From NCBI GenBank assembly GCA_030340625.1, contig JAOPHQ010005757.1:35381-99380 (forward strand): a stretch of 64,000 nucleotides of DNA, in the 5' to 3' direction. The position numbers and the translations under genes were made by a program. The notes beneath the pieces are model-generated. The model did not search any database. It saw only the letters and a program-made list of their open reading frames with translations, and was not told the origin of the DNA. Source of the stretch: Merluccius polli (taxonomy: Eukaryota; Chordata; Actinopteri; Gadiformes; Merlucciidae). Positions 24,481-35,969 of the stretch are shown here, in pieces; within the stretch, counting starts at the first letter, position 1; each line of letters begins with the position of its first letter.

Positions 24481-24488
24481 GCATATCC

Positions 24489-24895
24489 AGTGGCGATTTT
24501 AGGGTTTTAAAACGGGGGGTGCAATGGGCGTAAAATAAACGTATGTAAAATAAACGGCAAAAAGTCAACAGGCTTTTCAAAATGCACAACACAAATCAAC
24601 AGAGAAAAAACCCCACAAATGGACCAAGATCAAGTGCAAGATGCCTTACCGAGAGAAACTCAACAAGGCAGCAAAGGAGCGCTACTTCAACAAAACAAAG
24701 GAAATGAACGGGCTCGGTCCGTACAAACAACCTCGACGAGCTGCTGCAAGTCACATTTCCAGACATGTTTTCCTGCCTTGTTTGTGGTGTGAAAAAACAA
24801 GAAAGACGGTCATGGTGCCATGGTGGTTTATTATGACGACCGATCGCAATCAACATTACACGACCGGCGCACCCCTAGCGCTGATACACGGAAAA
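24489..24895 (+). mobile_element. Fragment of a fish transposon-associated ORF in hAT-like context
   Basis: The segment opens with CAGTGGCGATTTTAGGG, a form shared by many fish hAT termini. It includes a broken frame (MPYREKLNKAAKERYFNKTK, then a frameshift into a stretch with LVTFPDMFS-like residues). That protein resembles a conserved N-terminal part of uncharacterised transposon-borne proteins in fish that carry YqaJ-type nuclease domains. I rely on memory of that family; neither end nor target duplication is clear. Confidence 0.35.
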
Positions 24896-25059
24896 TAACT
24901 AAATGCCATTTAGTGCCACACTTGTTTTAGCATTTTAGGACTGCGACATGTTATATAGGTGACTCCACACCCCTACAAATAAGTGAAAAAATAAATGAAA
25001 ATCTGTGCAGTGACCTAAAATGTAACAATGAAAATGAAAATGAACAATGAAATAACATT

Positions 25060-25610
25060 AAAATGTGAATATGTTCATTTTCTAGTAATTATTATCCTAG
25101 TTGACAGCAAATCTGGCCTAATGCAGGTGGGAGGACGGCATCGCCACAGCGGTTTGGAACCTGAATTCATGCATCCCATTTTGTTGATCCCAAGCATCCC
25201 ACTACAAGGCTGATTATCCAAGATCATGATGACCGTCTTTGTCATCCAGGAGCTGAACGCCTCTTTGCTGAGCTCAGGAGAACATTTTGGATTTTGAAAG
25301 GAAGAGAAGCTATTCGTAAGCAGCAGAACCAATGCAAAAAATGCCAACAATGGAGAGCCAAACTTTCAATTCCCAAAATGGCAGACCTACCACAATCTCA
25401 TCTGAGACTCTTCAAACTTATTGAACTTATTGTTTTGGGCCCTACAGATGTTGACCCAGTAACCCCAAATATCTTGCTTATGGGCCGGCACGATGCTTCG
25501 CTGCCACTTGTTTCCTATCCCAGTACCGAGCTTAAAGGTCACAAGCGCTGGGGCCATGGACTGCCGAGGTCACAGTGGGAGAAAAAACGTACACTCGTCC
25601 TGTAGCTAAA
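25060..25610 (+). pseudogene. BEL/Pao LTR-retrotransposon pol remnant
   Basis: Translated pieces match the BEL/Pao integrase region: DSKSGLMQVGGRHRHS, LEPEFMHPILL, then after a frameshift HPGAERLFAELRRTFWILKG (the HHCC zinc-binding part) and REAIRKQQNQCKKCQQWRAK. The sequence then jumps to DVDPVTPNILLMGR, which normally lies after the catalytic core, so the core is deleted. Stops and frameshifts make it inactive. Confidence 0.7.
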
Positions 25611-28600
25611 CTACGCTAAAGCTAAACTCAGAGCACTCCCTGCTATTCCTGAGGCTTCCTTGTCAACAGCAGTTCCTTAACACGCTACATTACCCACAAT
25701 CCCTCAGCATTCGGTATCCCAGCTCTACACTTTCCAGTTCTCACTTGCTTGCTAATGACCTGGACTCTTGTGTTTTCATTCACTACTACATGCAATCCCC
25801 ACTCCGCAGCATTGTGTTCCCACATTGCTCCTGAGACATTGTGTGTGTTCTAATTCGTGTACGGTTTTGTTGATTCATTGCTGTCTGTTATATTAGGTTA
25901 TAGTTTTGAGTAGTGTGTAATTTGGTAATTTGGAATGTATTTAATTTCCTTGATTGTTCTCACTTGCTTTACAAAGTAGTTTGCCAGTGTGTTTGACTGT
26001 TTGGTAATATGGGATTTCTTTCTTGTTTCTTTGTTCTTAGCAACCACACACCTTGTGATCCCATATCCCTACCTGTTTCACCTGTAAATAAATGAATGGA
26101 TGTAACTGAAACCTTGGTTTGGACATTGCAATTTTCGAACAGCAACCTAACTGTTGCCCCATGGTGGTGAAAGCCAGGAACTGGGACATTCAAATCTCAA
26201 CTTTATTTCACTGGTCTTGAGGTGCTATTTATAAGGCAAGGCAAGGCAACTTTATTTATAAGTGGTGACCTCCATGTTATGTCAGTATATCAGTTGCTAT
26301 ACACGCTGGCCCCGAAAGCGATTGTTCACCACCTATGACCGTTATTAAATCAAAATGTATTGCGCATTTTTTTCTATTCTTTTACCACCACCTAGCCATT
26401 AATGCTGATAGTACTTTTTCTTCTACCCAGGAGTTTAATCAAATTTCACAATTGCACATATTTCTTTCCTTGACAGCAGTTTTTAATATGTGATGGGCAA
26501 TGGGTTTTTCTCAATACTTTCATTATCTCCTCCCCATTTTGTCATGCTTGGGCACAACTTGATGGGTCACCACCGGTGATGTCATAGTTTCAATGATACT
26601 AGCGATTTGTCCGTCTGTGGCTTCTGCTTTTTTGGAAAATGTCCAAGAGAGTTTTGCATATTTAGGGTATTTCCCAGAGATAGCCTAATGGGGCTGAATT
26701 TACACTTTGGTGCATGACCAATCTTACCCCCAAATTTGTAATTTGCTCTGTGATTCAGTTTTGGGTAGTCATCATTACTAATATATTTATTTTGTATGTA
26801 TATTTCATAATAAATGTGCCTACACTAAAAAAGTGTATTCTGTATAATTTATTGCATAATATATTGCTGATTGTTTCTATTGTCATCTCATCTCATGAGA
26901 TGAGAATAGCAGCTTGTCATCCTAAAGGGCACCCAATGGTTGTGTGATGATGACTGATTAAATATGATTAAATATGATAAATAAAATGTGACAATGACCA
27001 TCCTTTTGATCAATGAATTGCACGTTGTTTTAATTAAGAGACAAGCGTTGATGAGAATTGATGAGTCAGAGCAATGTGATAATAATATTTGGTTATTTGT
27101 CATCTTAATAAAAATAGCATCATTTCTTTGCAAGTGTGGGGGGCGGGGGAGGTTGTGGTTAAGTTATTTCCCACAATGTAGTTGAATGTATTACCACTAG
27201 GCTATCTTAATGACGACAGCGGATTTAAGAATAAGGTGCAGTCAATGCATGGGACAATGAGGTGACTGAGCGGATTCCATCGCAGTGGAACTGAAAACTT
27301 CTTCCAAGTCCCTGTAATCTGTAGGAGGTCATAGAACATGACGTAGAAGGCCGCAGAGGTTTCCAAATCAGGTACTTATGCAACCTTTTGCAGGTTGACC
27401 CTATTGAGACTTATCTTGACTCATCGAGTGACCAGGAGTGACCAGAAGGTAGTGGAAATAGGGTGGAAATACAACACACATGCAATCCTTTGGATTCCAC
27501 TCTTACACACACTTTATTATTATTTGGCAACATCTGCTTTTTGTTGTTTTGGAGTAGGTGAGCACATTTCCTGTGCTCGTCTTTTCATTAAGATAAGATG
27601 GAGGAGGCAGAGTTGAAGGCACAAGCTTTTCAGCGGACTCCAGGAGATGGACTCTGGGGATAGAATACGGATACCCAAAAAGGTCTTAGTGGCATAGGGT
27701 TACTTCTGCTTTAGTTTCTCACAGTATTTTGCATGGGTAGACAACTCCCCCCTTTTGGTGTGTGACTGCCAAAGTGAGGTGAACCTCTCTGCATACTCTC
27801 AAGAGGTGTGAAAATAAGATGTTTCCGCTGCTCTTCCAAGAGTGCTTTTTATATGTCGGCCTCACACTACTCATTCACACATACACATGCATACACAGTC
27901 ACACACACATGCACACACACACACACACACACACAAGGTCAGTGGTTGGCTTGCTCAAGTGTACCTCAATAAGGAATAGAACCAGCAACCCCTGCAGTTG
28001 CCAGATGGCCCAGGTCTGGTTCCACATATTACTAAAGATGAAGTATTTTACAACTGACTAGTTATCACTTAGTCATAGGGAAACTTTGAATCTTGAAGAA
28101 AGGTCATAGGCCTAGCTATATTATAATGAACTTCTAATCAAGGTGTCCCTTATCTTGGGGAAGCGTAGCTTAATATTATTTATAGTAACCTGATATGACA
28201 CAAAATGCACCAAATTGAAATAGTCGGAAATTATTGTGCAAAAAAATACATAAATAATAAATAAAGTATAATAATTGCATGGATGTTGAGGCTGAATTAT
28301 AATGTCTCATCCATGAGTGACACCATTTTTATTTATTTTCACTCTGTGCTCAGTACTTTAGGAGCGTTTCAATGTGATCAAAAGTTCCAGAAGCATGTTC
28401 CAAGCCTTCTTGACAAAAAAAATGCAGTACTTACTACTTACTAAATGAAATCAATTAGGCACAAAAATATTTAAAAGAAAAATGTTTTTATTGCTCCCGC
28501 TAAAAAAAATAGTCGATAGATTCAGAGAATGGTCTGTTATTCATAGCAGTAGAATGCAGTAATTGACCAATGTCACCCCAGGAGGGGTCAAGGGTCAGAT

Positions 28601-28655
28601 GTACCAGCCGGGAAGGCAACACTACAATTGCTCTCGTGAGTGTGTGGGAGGTCAT
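25611..28655. other. Intergenic, no gene seen
   Basis: No supportable gene. A short 'AAGGCAAGGCAAGGCAACTTTATTTATA' retroposon tail lies at about 26236-26262, written here only as a landmark in parts: AAGGCAAGGCAAGG then CAACTTTATTTATA. A CA tract lies at 27898-27935. The remainder is AT-rich with many stops. Confidence 0.4.
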
Positions 28656-28659
28656 AAAG

Positions 28660-29632
28660 CAGGGTCATTCAATTACTTTCTTATGAGGGCCAGAATATTG
28701 AAATTGAAAATTAAGGGGGGGCTGGAAAAATCACTCAAGCACTTACATGTGAATATAAAAAACAACACTAAATACCCTTATGTGCACAAATACTGTGTTT
28801 ATCTTAAAATAGAGCAGTCAGTCCATACATTTCTACATAAACCTGTGTTATTCTTCATGTATTTTCTTTTCTATAAATCATTTCACCTCAAAAGATACAT
28901 TTAAAACTGATTTCATTAATGTGGCAGACCGAAGGACATTAAACCTTTTAACATTGAACCTGTAAAAATCTGCTACAAATATTCTTATTAATTTCATCAT
29001 CAGGTCTATTGAATCGTCGCCAGCCAATCACCTCTGCTTGTTTTAACCTGTTCACCCCGTTCGAACCTCAGGAATCTGTATTTTCCGGATAAACGAAATG
29101 ATGCTCTTCCAACTGATCACCGCTAACCACATCCTCAAGGACAGCTGGCATGCGGTTTTTCACTGTTTCACGGTCTGAGAGGGTTTCTTTAGTTTCTGTT
29201 ACCCAGAGTCCATGCAGACCACAGGGAGGCTGAACCACCTGATGTGCTCTATTGAAGTGAGTGGTACGTGATGCCGTGCTTCTCAGATCAGGTCCTCTTG
29301 TTACTGCGATAGCCTTGTTGCAGATCAAACATGTGGGCTTTGGTCCCACGTTACTAAAATAGAGTCCACAGTCCACTCCTCGAATTGTCGCTTTTCATTG
29401 TCAACCTTTGGCCTTTTACTTTAGAGACAGACGTTGGCACGTGCACAGAGAGCGTTCCGGGTGATGGGCGGGTCGTGGGAGCGGGACAAAGCGGATAAAA
29501 CGGCTTCCTATTGGTCCTATTCCTATTGGAGGAAATAGAACTGGCTCTCATTCTTGCTCAGCTTTTTACCTCCTAAATGATCCACGGGCCAGATGTGGCC
29601 CACAGGCCGCCAGTTGACTAGGCCTGACACAG
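28660..29632 (-). mobile_element. Degraded hAT-type element with BED-like zinc-finger remnant
   Basis: Imperfect termini are CAGGGTCATTCAATTAC at the left and, inverted, CAGGCCTAGTCAACTGG at the right. Next to these are 'GAGGGCCAG' and 'GGGCCAGATGTGGCCC', the subterminal style of hAT elements. A minus-strand frame near 29068-29376 contains KPTCLICNKAIAVTRG, like the N-terminal zinc finger of Charlie/GTF2IRD2-type hAT transposases. No catalytic region or target duplication is seen. Confidence 0.55.
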
Positions 29633-29666
29633 GAGCTAATAGCAGGGGCGGAGTCACAGGGGTGTC

Positions 29667-30385
29667 CGGGATGGCCTCCACTGGCTCCTTGTAGCAGCTC
29701 GCATCAGATTCAAGACGATGGTACTGACCTACAAGACCGTCCACGTAACCGCCCCGACCTACCTCCAAGCGTTAGTCAGACCCCACTCCCCGGCTAGAGC
29801 CCTCCGCGCAACTACCTCGGCCCGCCGGCCGGTACCGCCATCCCTGAGAGCAAGCAAAGGTCGCACAGCCAAGTCACAACTCTTCTCTGTCTTGGCACTG
29901 CTATGGTGGAATGACCTCCCTGCTGACGTGAGGACTGCAGAGTCGATCACCTGCTTCCGCAAGAGACTCAAGACCCACCTGTTCAGAGTTCACCTGGACT
30001 CAAGACCCACCTGTTCAGAGTTCACCTGGACTCAAAACCCACCTGTTCAGACTTCACCTGGACCCCGCTTAGCATCCTTCCTCTACTACCCTTCCCCCTC
30101 CCCCTCCCATTAATAAAAAAAACTAAACTTTGCAATTATTCTGTGTTTGTATGTCCTGGCTCTTACTTTGATATTCTGCGCTTAGTATTTTCGCACACTT
30201 ATCTTTGTTGTATACTAGCAATGGTTTAACTTAGCAATCGGGTGTGCTTGAAACTTGTTCTTGTGGAATCCGTATTCTACCGATAGCGGTTTAGTGTTGC
30301 ACTTCCTTCTAAAAAATGTACTTATTGTAAGTTGCTTTGGACAAAAGCGTCTGCTAAATGCCATAAATGTACATATACTATACAT
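29667..30385 (+). mobile_element. LINE-2/CR1-like retrotransposon 3' end
   Basis: The frame to 30113 encodes the C-terminal end of a LINE reverse transcriptase ORF (HWLLVAARIRFKTMVLTYKT, APTYLQALVRPHSPARALR, WWNDLPADVRTAESITCFRK, RLKTHLF). A 30-32 bp unit with 'ACCCACCTGTTCAGA.TTCACCTGGAC' is tandemly repeated about three times at 29968-30063. The element closes with the typical 3' tail TTGCTTTGGACAAAAGCGTC / TGCTAAATGCCATAAATGTA near 30325-30372. It is 5'-truncated, as is usual. Confidence 0.8.
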
Positions 30386-30759
30386 AAATGTATAGTATAT
30401 GTGCCTTTTCAAGGAAGAGATGATATCAACCACAGCTCACGAGCCACCGACTGACTGCGGTGACTGGCGGAAGCACCAAGTGAGCTTTATCAGATTTAGG
30501 GTCCTTTTTCAACTTCTACAAAAGTTGATTCACTGTGTAGTAGATGCATATTGGCAAAATGGCCCCATAACAGACAGTAAATCAGATAAGAGAGATCGGT
30601 CCCCAATTTAGCCTAACCTTATGTTGACGTCTGTGCTAGTAATACACACGCCACGCATTAAGGCCGTCTGAACCGGCATTTGTCATGATGAGACGTTAAG
30701 CAATATGACAAAGTGATTAACATCATATGTTTCGTTGTTTCATCATATGTTTCCGTGAG

Positions 30760-30762
<3 letters not shown>

Positions 30763-30823
<61 letters not shown>
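30763..30823. repeat. (TA)n microsatellite
   Basis: An uninterrupted TA tract of about 60 bp directly precedes the duplicated segment that starts at 30836. Confidence 0.95.
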
Positions 30824-30827
<4 letters not shown>

Positions 30828-30835
30828 TTGGATGA

Positions 30836-31082
30836 ACACAAGGTCAGCTGCTCTCCTGTGGTTTCCTCTGCAATGCTATAACCTGACTTCCTGTGACAGA
30901 TTAGCATCTTAGCCTCTCACATTCTCACTGATGCTTATCTCTGAGCTGCAATCAACGCCAGCTCCTGCCCCAACCCCACCCCTGACACCTCCACAGCCTC
31001 ACCTTATCCACAGCAACCGTCGGCCTGTCAATCTGGCTGATCACCCCCCCCCCCCCCCCCCCCCCTCCCCCTTCCTGGAGCT
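30836..31082. repeat. Duplicated segment, copy 1 (left part)
   Basis: Bases 30836-31045 are identical, as far as I can read, to 59826-60035. The poly-C run that follows differs in length, and both copies then read CTTCCTGGAGCT. Copy 1 is interrupted after CTGGAGCT by a 2.4-kb hAT insertion and resumes at 33459. Confidence 0.9.
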
Positions 31083-31176
31083 CAGTGGCGGTTCTAGGAT
31101 TTTTCGGAAACAGGGGGCCGCATGTTACATTCAGGGGCCAAGTACAGGTGGACATATTTATATATCCCAGCTCAAA

Positions 31177-31210
<34 letters not shown>

Positions 31211-31635
31211 TCTTCTCTCACTCACTCAGTATACACACACACACCTCAAAAAAGAAGATTTCTCCCATTGAAATGTTTGGAGCTGAAATGCCCAACCATC
31301 CAGCCACCCACACACCCACACACAAACACACAAACACACACAAAGTACAGCACAGCAAAGCAAATTCAGAACAAAAAAATAAGGTATTTTAACAAGCATG
31401 GATGTTACCATAACACTGTTTCTAAATACAATACAATTTACAGTGTGGATATATTTACCTAAACTTTTGTGTCTTATTTCTCATCTTTTTCACTTTATAA
31501 AAAACAAATTGCATTTTAAGCCCCTTTTTGAAGAGAGAAACCATTTGAAACATGCAAAGCAGCATTAACATTTAACATACTGTTGGAGCAACAACTTGCA
31601 CCTCCCAGCTTAAACTTCTCTCTCTCTATATATAT

Positions 31636-32082
31636 CAGTGTTTCCCACAGAATCAGATTGTATTTGTGGCGGTAGCCTCCCGGTGGGGGGCTATCGACCA
31701 ATGGCGGTAGCTCTACAGTCAGACCGTACGTATGCAGATAACTCTACTCACTGCCACTCAAAGCAAAGCCAACAGAACTGAGTAGGGAGAGGGCGGGACT
31801 AGTGAGCGAACGCAATGGAAATGCTGTGTTGCATGTTTGAAAACAAAATCCCGGACGATTTCGAAAATCCGCCCGGATATTTTTTAGGTCTCAAAAAGAG
31901 GACATGTCCGGGCAAAAGAGGACGTCACCCTACATTAAGCCTTTGCACACCAAGTCCGTATGTTTCGTCATCACGTTTACACACAGACTCCGAAACTTTC
32001 GTCCGTCATTAAAGTTTTCGGAATAGGTGCGATTTTCTGCTATTGTGGCGGCCGCCACAAATAAATCAATGTATGGGAAACA

Positions 32083-32085
<3 letters not shown>
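31636..32085. mobile_element. MITE with CAGTGTTTCCC termini
   Basis: The left end CAGTGTTTCCCACAGAATCA and the inverted right end CAGTGTTTCCCATACATTGA share 11-12 terminal bases. GTATTTGTGGCGG and TTATTTGTGGCGG subterminal blocks are also inverted. It is about 450 bp, inserted into TA-rich sequence, so the target duplication (TA repeats on both sides) cannot be delimited. It lies inside the hAT element. No coding capacity. Confidence 0.7.
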
Positions 32086-32120
<35 letters not shown>

Positions 32121-32128
32121 TGTATATA

Positions 32129-33348
32129 CACTCACCGGCCACTTTATTAGGTACACCTGTCCAACTGCTCGTTAACGCAAATTTCTAATCAGCCAATCAC
32201 ATGGCAGCAACTCAATGCATTTAGGCATGTAGACATGGTCAGGACGATCTGCTGCAGTTCAAACCGAGCATCAGAATGGGGAAGAAAGGTGATTTAAGTG
32301 ACTTTGAACGTGGCATGGTTGTTGGTGCCAGACGGGCTGGTCTGAGTATTTCAGAGACTGCTGATCTACTGGGATTTTCACGCACAACCATCTCTAGGGT
32401 TTACAGAGAATGGTCCGAAAAAGAGAAAATATCCAGTGAGCGGCAGTTCTGTGGGCGCAAATGCCTTGTTGATGCTAGAGGTCAGAGGAGAATGGCCAGA
32501 CTGGTTCGAGCTGATAGAAAGGCAACTGTAACTCAAATAACCACTCGTTACAACAGAGGTATGCAGAAGAGCATCTCTGAACGCACAACACGTCGAACCT
32601 TGAGGCGGATGGGCTACAGCAGCAGAAGACCACACCGGGTGCCACTCCTGTCAGCTAAGAACAGGAAACTGAGGCTACAATTCGCACAGGCTCACCAAAA
32701 TTGGACAATCGAAGATTGGAAAAACGTTGCCTGGTCTGATGAGTCTCGATTTCTGCTGCGACATTCGGATGGTAGGGTCAGAATTTGGCGTCAACAACAT
32801 GAAAGCATGGATCCATCCTGCCTTGTATCAACGGTTCAGGCTGGTGGTGGTGGTGTAATGGTGTGGGGGATATTTTCCTGGCACACTTTGGGCTTATTAG
32901 TACCAATTGAGCATCGTGTCAAAGCCACAGACTACCTGAGTATTGTTGCTGACCATGTCCATCCCTTTATGACCACAGTGTACCCATCTTCTGATGGCTA
33001 CTTCCAGCAGGATAACGCGCCATGTCATAAAGCGCGAATCATCTCAGACTGGTTTCTTGAACATGACAATGAGTTCACTGTACTCAAATGGCCTCCACAG
33101 TCACCAGATCTCAATCCAATAGAGCACCTTTGGGATGTGGTGGAACGGGAGATTCGCATCATGGATGTGCAGCCGACAAATCTGCAGCAACTGCGTGATG
33201 CTATCATGTCAATATGGACCAAACTCTCTGAGGAATGTTTCCAGTACCTTGTTGAATCTGTGCCACGAAGGATTAAGGCAGTTCTGAAGGCAAAAGGGGG
33301 TCCAACCCGGTACTAGCAAGGTGTACCTAATAAAGTGGCTGGTGAGTG
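32129..33348 (+). mobile_element. Complete Tc1/mariner-type element
   Basis: This 1220-bp element has terminal inverted repeats of about 30 bp: CACTCACCGGCCACTTTATT AGGTACACCT at the left, and the same with one mismatch inverted at the right. It is flanked by TA dinucleotides (32127-32128 and 33349-33350), the canonical Tc1/mariner target duplication. It sits in a (TA)n tract inside the hAT element. The near-identical ends and intact ORF suggest a recent insertion. Confidence 0.93.
32276..33316 (+). CDS. Intact Tc1-like transposase, DD36E spacing
   Basis: This 346-aa protein would catalyse cut-and-paste transposition of the surrounding element. The N-terminal half is a paired-like helix-turn-helix DNA-binding region (DFERGMVVGARRAGLS, LLGFSRTTISRVYREW). 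The catalytic triad is D155 (AWSDESRF), D246 (YFQQDNAPCHKA) and E283 (QSPDLNPIEHLWD). The gap between the second Asp and the Glu is 36 residues, whereas classical Tc1 and Sleeping Beauty have 34, so it belongs with the DD36E ('Incomer'-like) lineage rather than standard Tc1. The full-length frame has no stops and standard length (about 340-350 aa). Start ATG lies 147 bp inside the left terminus. Confidence 0.92.
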   Translation: MGKKGDLSDFERGMVVGARRAGLSISETADLLGFSRTTISRVYREWSEKEKISSERQFCGRKCLVDARGQRRMARLVRADRKATVTQITTRYNRGMQKSISERTTRRTLRRMGYSSRRPHRVPLLSAKNRKLRLQFAQAHQNWTIEDWKNVAWSDESRFLLRHSDGRVRIWRQQHESMDPSCLVSTVQAGGGGVMVWGIFSWHTLGLLVPIEHRVKATDYLSIVADHVHPFMTTVYPSSDGYFQQDNAPCHKARIISDWFLEHDNEFTVLKWPPQSPDLNPIEHLWDVVEREIRIMDVQPTNLQQLRDAIMSIWTKLSEECFQYLVESVPRRIKAVLKAKGGPTRY

Positions 33349-33379
33349 TATATATATATCTCTCTCACTCAATTTATTT

Positions 33380-33389
33380 CACTCTGTCA

Positions 33390-33429
<40 letters not shown>

Positions 33430-33483
33430 ACACACACACGCCCCTAGAACCGCCCCTGCTGGAGCTGAAATCTGAGAACCAAA

Positions 33484-33530
<47 letters not shown>

Positions 33531-33535
33531 TGTGC

Positions 33536-33571
<36 letters not shown>

Positions 33572-33600
33572 ATGTTTGTGTGTGTGAGTGTGAACGAGGC

Positions 33601-33667
<67 letters not shown>

Positions 33668-33700
33668 ATGTGCGTGCGTGCGTGCATGTGCGTGCGTGTG
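33380..33700. repeat. (CA)n then (GT)n arrays; duplicated segment copy 1, right part
   Basis: A CA tract at 33391-33440 belongs to the hAT end. After the insertion, 33467 onward (GAAATCTGAGAACCAAAACC then GT repeats and GAGTGTGAACGAGGCGGTGT) matches 60071 onward and completes copy 1 of the duplication. Confidence 0.85.
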
Positions 33701-33719
33701 AGAAAGAAAGAAATTGAGC

Positions 33720-35960
33720 TGCCTTTCTGAGGTGGAGACACTGGCTATTCATATGTATGTTAAATAATCCTAGTGAAGTAACCCCAGTGGACCACACTAT
33801 CTGCCACATTGAAGAAATCCAGGTTAACTAAATCATCACTTCTACTATGGGAGAAATGTACTCTTACATTATTAATAATTGTTATCTTGCTAATATGAAT
33901 CTAATAAGTGTGGAAAAACACTGAGCAATCAGAGGTCCACTCTTCCTAATGATGTGGCCCAGACCGTGCAGGATATTCTCTTCTTGAGGATGACGGTCAG
34001 GTCACGTATGTAACAACACCATGTATGGAGGCGACGGCACCACCAAACCCCAGACGTGGAAGGTTGTTTCCGTCTAGGATGAGATGACATGATTTAACAT
34101 GATGATGACATGACAGTGTGGAACATAAAAACCACAGACCCGTGAGTGGTTAGTTCTTTTGCAACATAGTTCTCAGCTATATTCACGCTTGCTCTCGAGT
34201 GCTAATAAAGTCTTTAACTTTCATACTTCAGACTTCCCCGAACTCTCTTATTTTGTTTAAGCGTTATATGAGGTTTATCCACGGCACTACCTCTAATCAG
34301 CAATCATAGGATCATTCATGCTCCTCGTTAGGGTTACACACACATTTTCTGTCATGGTCTATGGACCCCCTGAAGTAGCCTTGGCCCCCCCATATATAAA
34401 ACTCTAGTTCCGCCACTGGCTAATAGAGGCTTTCACAGGACAAACAGGACACTTCAATCAGAACACACTGTTGTTATCGCCATCTGGTGGCCACAAGGTG
34501 CCACCAGATGGTCGCAATGGTTTGGCTTTCAATAGAGGAGTCAACTGTCCAAATTGAACAATGGGTTGTTGAGATACAAACACCTGTTTGTATCTCGTCG
34601 CGTTTGTATTGTATTGTTTTTATGTGGAGACTCTGCCTAAACCTATCTCTACTAAAACCTCTATCTTTGCTCTACTTCACTTTATTGGCATCAGATCCTG
34701 ACCCAGGCCCTCATCAGATGTTGTGCTATGGCCCTATAGTGATATAGGGCTACCAACTGATAATGCACTCGGTGTTATCCACACTAAAACATGACATTTA
34801 TTTCAGGCAGAATTGAAATCTTCCATTTATTCTGTGTTCTAGCTTTATTCACTCTGATCCAGTAGCATTGATTATTTCACTTGCACAACAATCTCACAGG
34901 TGTTATCTTTCTTTTGATTACACGTGACACATGTAGTTGTGGAGATATACTATTTACTTTGGGTGTTATTTTCAGCAAAAACCTGAGAAAGAGGCCTGTT
35001 GATGAAGACGTCAAATGCCTACACCAGTCCACCACTACAGCATGTGTTTCACTTAGTGAAAACCAGATGAAAGTCAAAAAGCCCCTGAAAGATAATGGTC
35101 CATCTGTACCAGGATAGCTGCTGGTCTTTGGTGATGTCTGGTAGAAGACATCAGACAGTTATCACATAGGATTTCCATCTCAAAATGAAATATTTTTTAG
35201 TTTTATTTAGGATTATGTTACACTGTCTGGGGAGGATGTGTTTTGTATACATACTTGAAAGTCTCAACTTTAACTCCATATATTGTTTGGCAGCAGTGTA
35301 ACAATTGTTTCTATTGAAGATGGGCTGCTATAGTCAAAGGCATGTCAGTTTTTAACTTTGTCAACCTAACTCTGAAATGATAATAAGCCTTGAATCTTTA
35401 AGTACTAACACTGCTCCCCTCTGTCCAAACCTGAGAACTTCCCTCAGATTGTGATTCAGTCCAGCACAATACAATACCACGGTTAGTGGTAATACACTTA
35501 AAAATGACCACACCACCAACTCAAAAACCAAAGCACACAACCAGATTTAGGACAAAAAAAGAACTAGCTTTAATTTGTTTAGAAACAGTACAGGAAATAT
35601 ATTGTGACCCCGTGTAGCAACGAGTGGCAGCTGTGTTCATTTGACAAATGACCAACAAATTGTATACATGCACACTGAATGATAATGGCAACTACTTAAC
35701 TGCCACCTATAGAGCCATCACATCCTTTAGACAATCATTCAATAGTATAAGTATCAAGTATTTTTCAAATAATATTTACCGCTTATAAAAGCTATGGTAC
35801 AACAAGAAATCTGTAACTATGGTAATTATTATCAAACTAAGTATTGGGGACCATGGAAGTCAGTGATATACCATGTAAAGTCAATCATTTGCCTTGGTTA
35901 TATGTTGCTATGGTGTAAAAGAGTGGCGTGTTTGCCGGTGCTATGAGAAATCGTTTCGTT
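33720..35960. other. Region 3' of gsr; possible solitary LTR, no gene seen
   Basis: No coding gene. Bases of about 33950-34310 have the texture of a retroelement LTR: an ATAAAAACC TATA-like word at 34125, then 'CTCTCGAGTGCTAATAAAG' with a poly(A) signal at 34203 and a C/T-rich stretch. The boundaries are not certain. A hAT-like right end (CTAGTTCCGCCACTG) lies at 34405-34419. The rest up to 35970 is AT-rich and probably includes the gsr 3' UTR. Confidence 0.35.
34476..34515. promoter_or_regulatory. Palindromic CTCF-like site
   Basis: On the minus strand TGGCCACCAGATGGCGAT fits the CTCF core consensus at nearly every position. A second, weaker CCACCAGATGG follows on the plus strand, so the two form a perfect 12-bp inverted repeat around an 8-bp spacer (CCATCTGGTGGC / GCCACCAGATGG). 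It could be an architectural site 3' of gsr, or a repeat-derived hairpin. Confidence 0.35.
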
Positions 35961-35969
35961 AATTTTGCA

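Larger units (their letters stand above)
31083..33458. mobile_element. hAT-type transposon (non-autonomous) with nested insertions
   Basis: The termini are CAGTGGCGGTTCTAGG at the left and CCTAGAACCGCCCCTG at the right (inverted match with one mismatch in 16). The 8-bp target duplication CTGGAGCT at 31075-31082 and 33459-33466 is perfect, as expected for hAT transposition. The host copy at 59826-60062 shows the unfilled site. Net of nested elements only about 0.7 kb belongs to this hAT itself, and no hAT transposase frame is seen, so it was mobilised in trans. Confidence 0.88.

Noticed and set aside
33391..33741. Open frames on both strands over the CA/GT arrays
   Set aside because: Dinucleotide repeats give alternating Thr-His or Val-Cys without stops; they are not coding.
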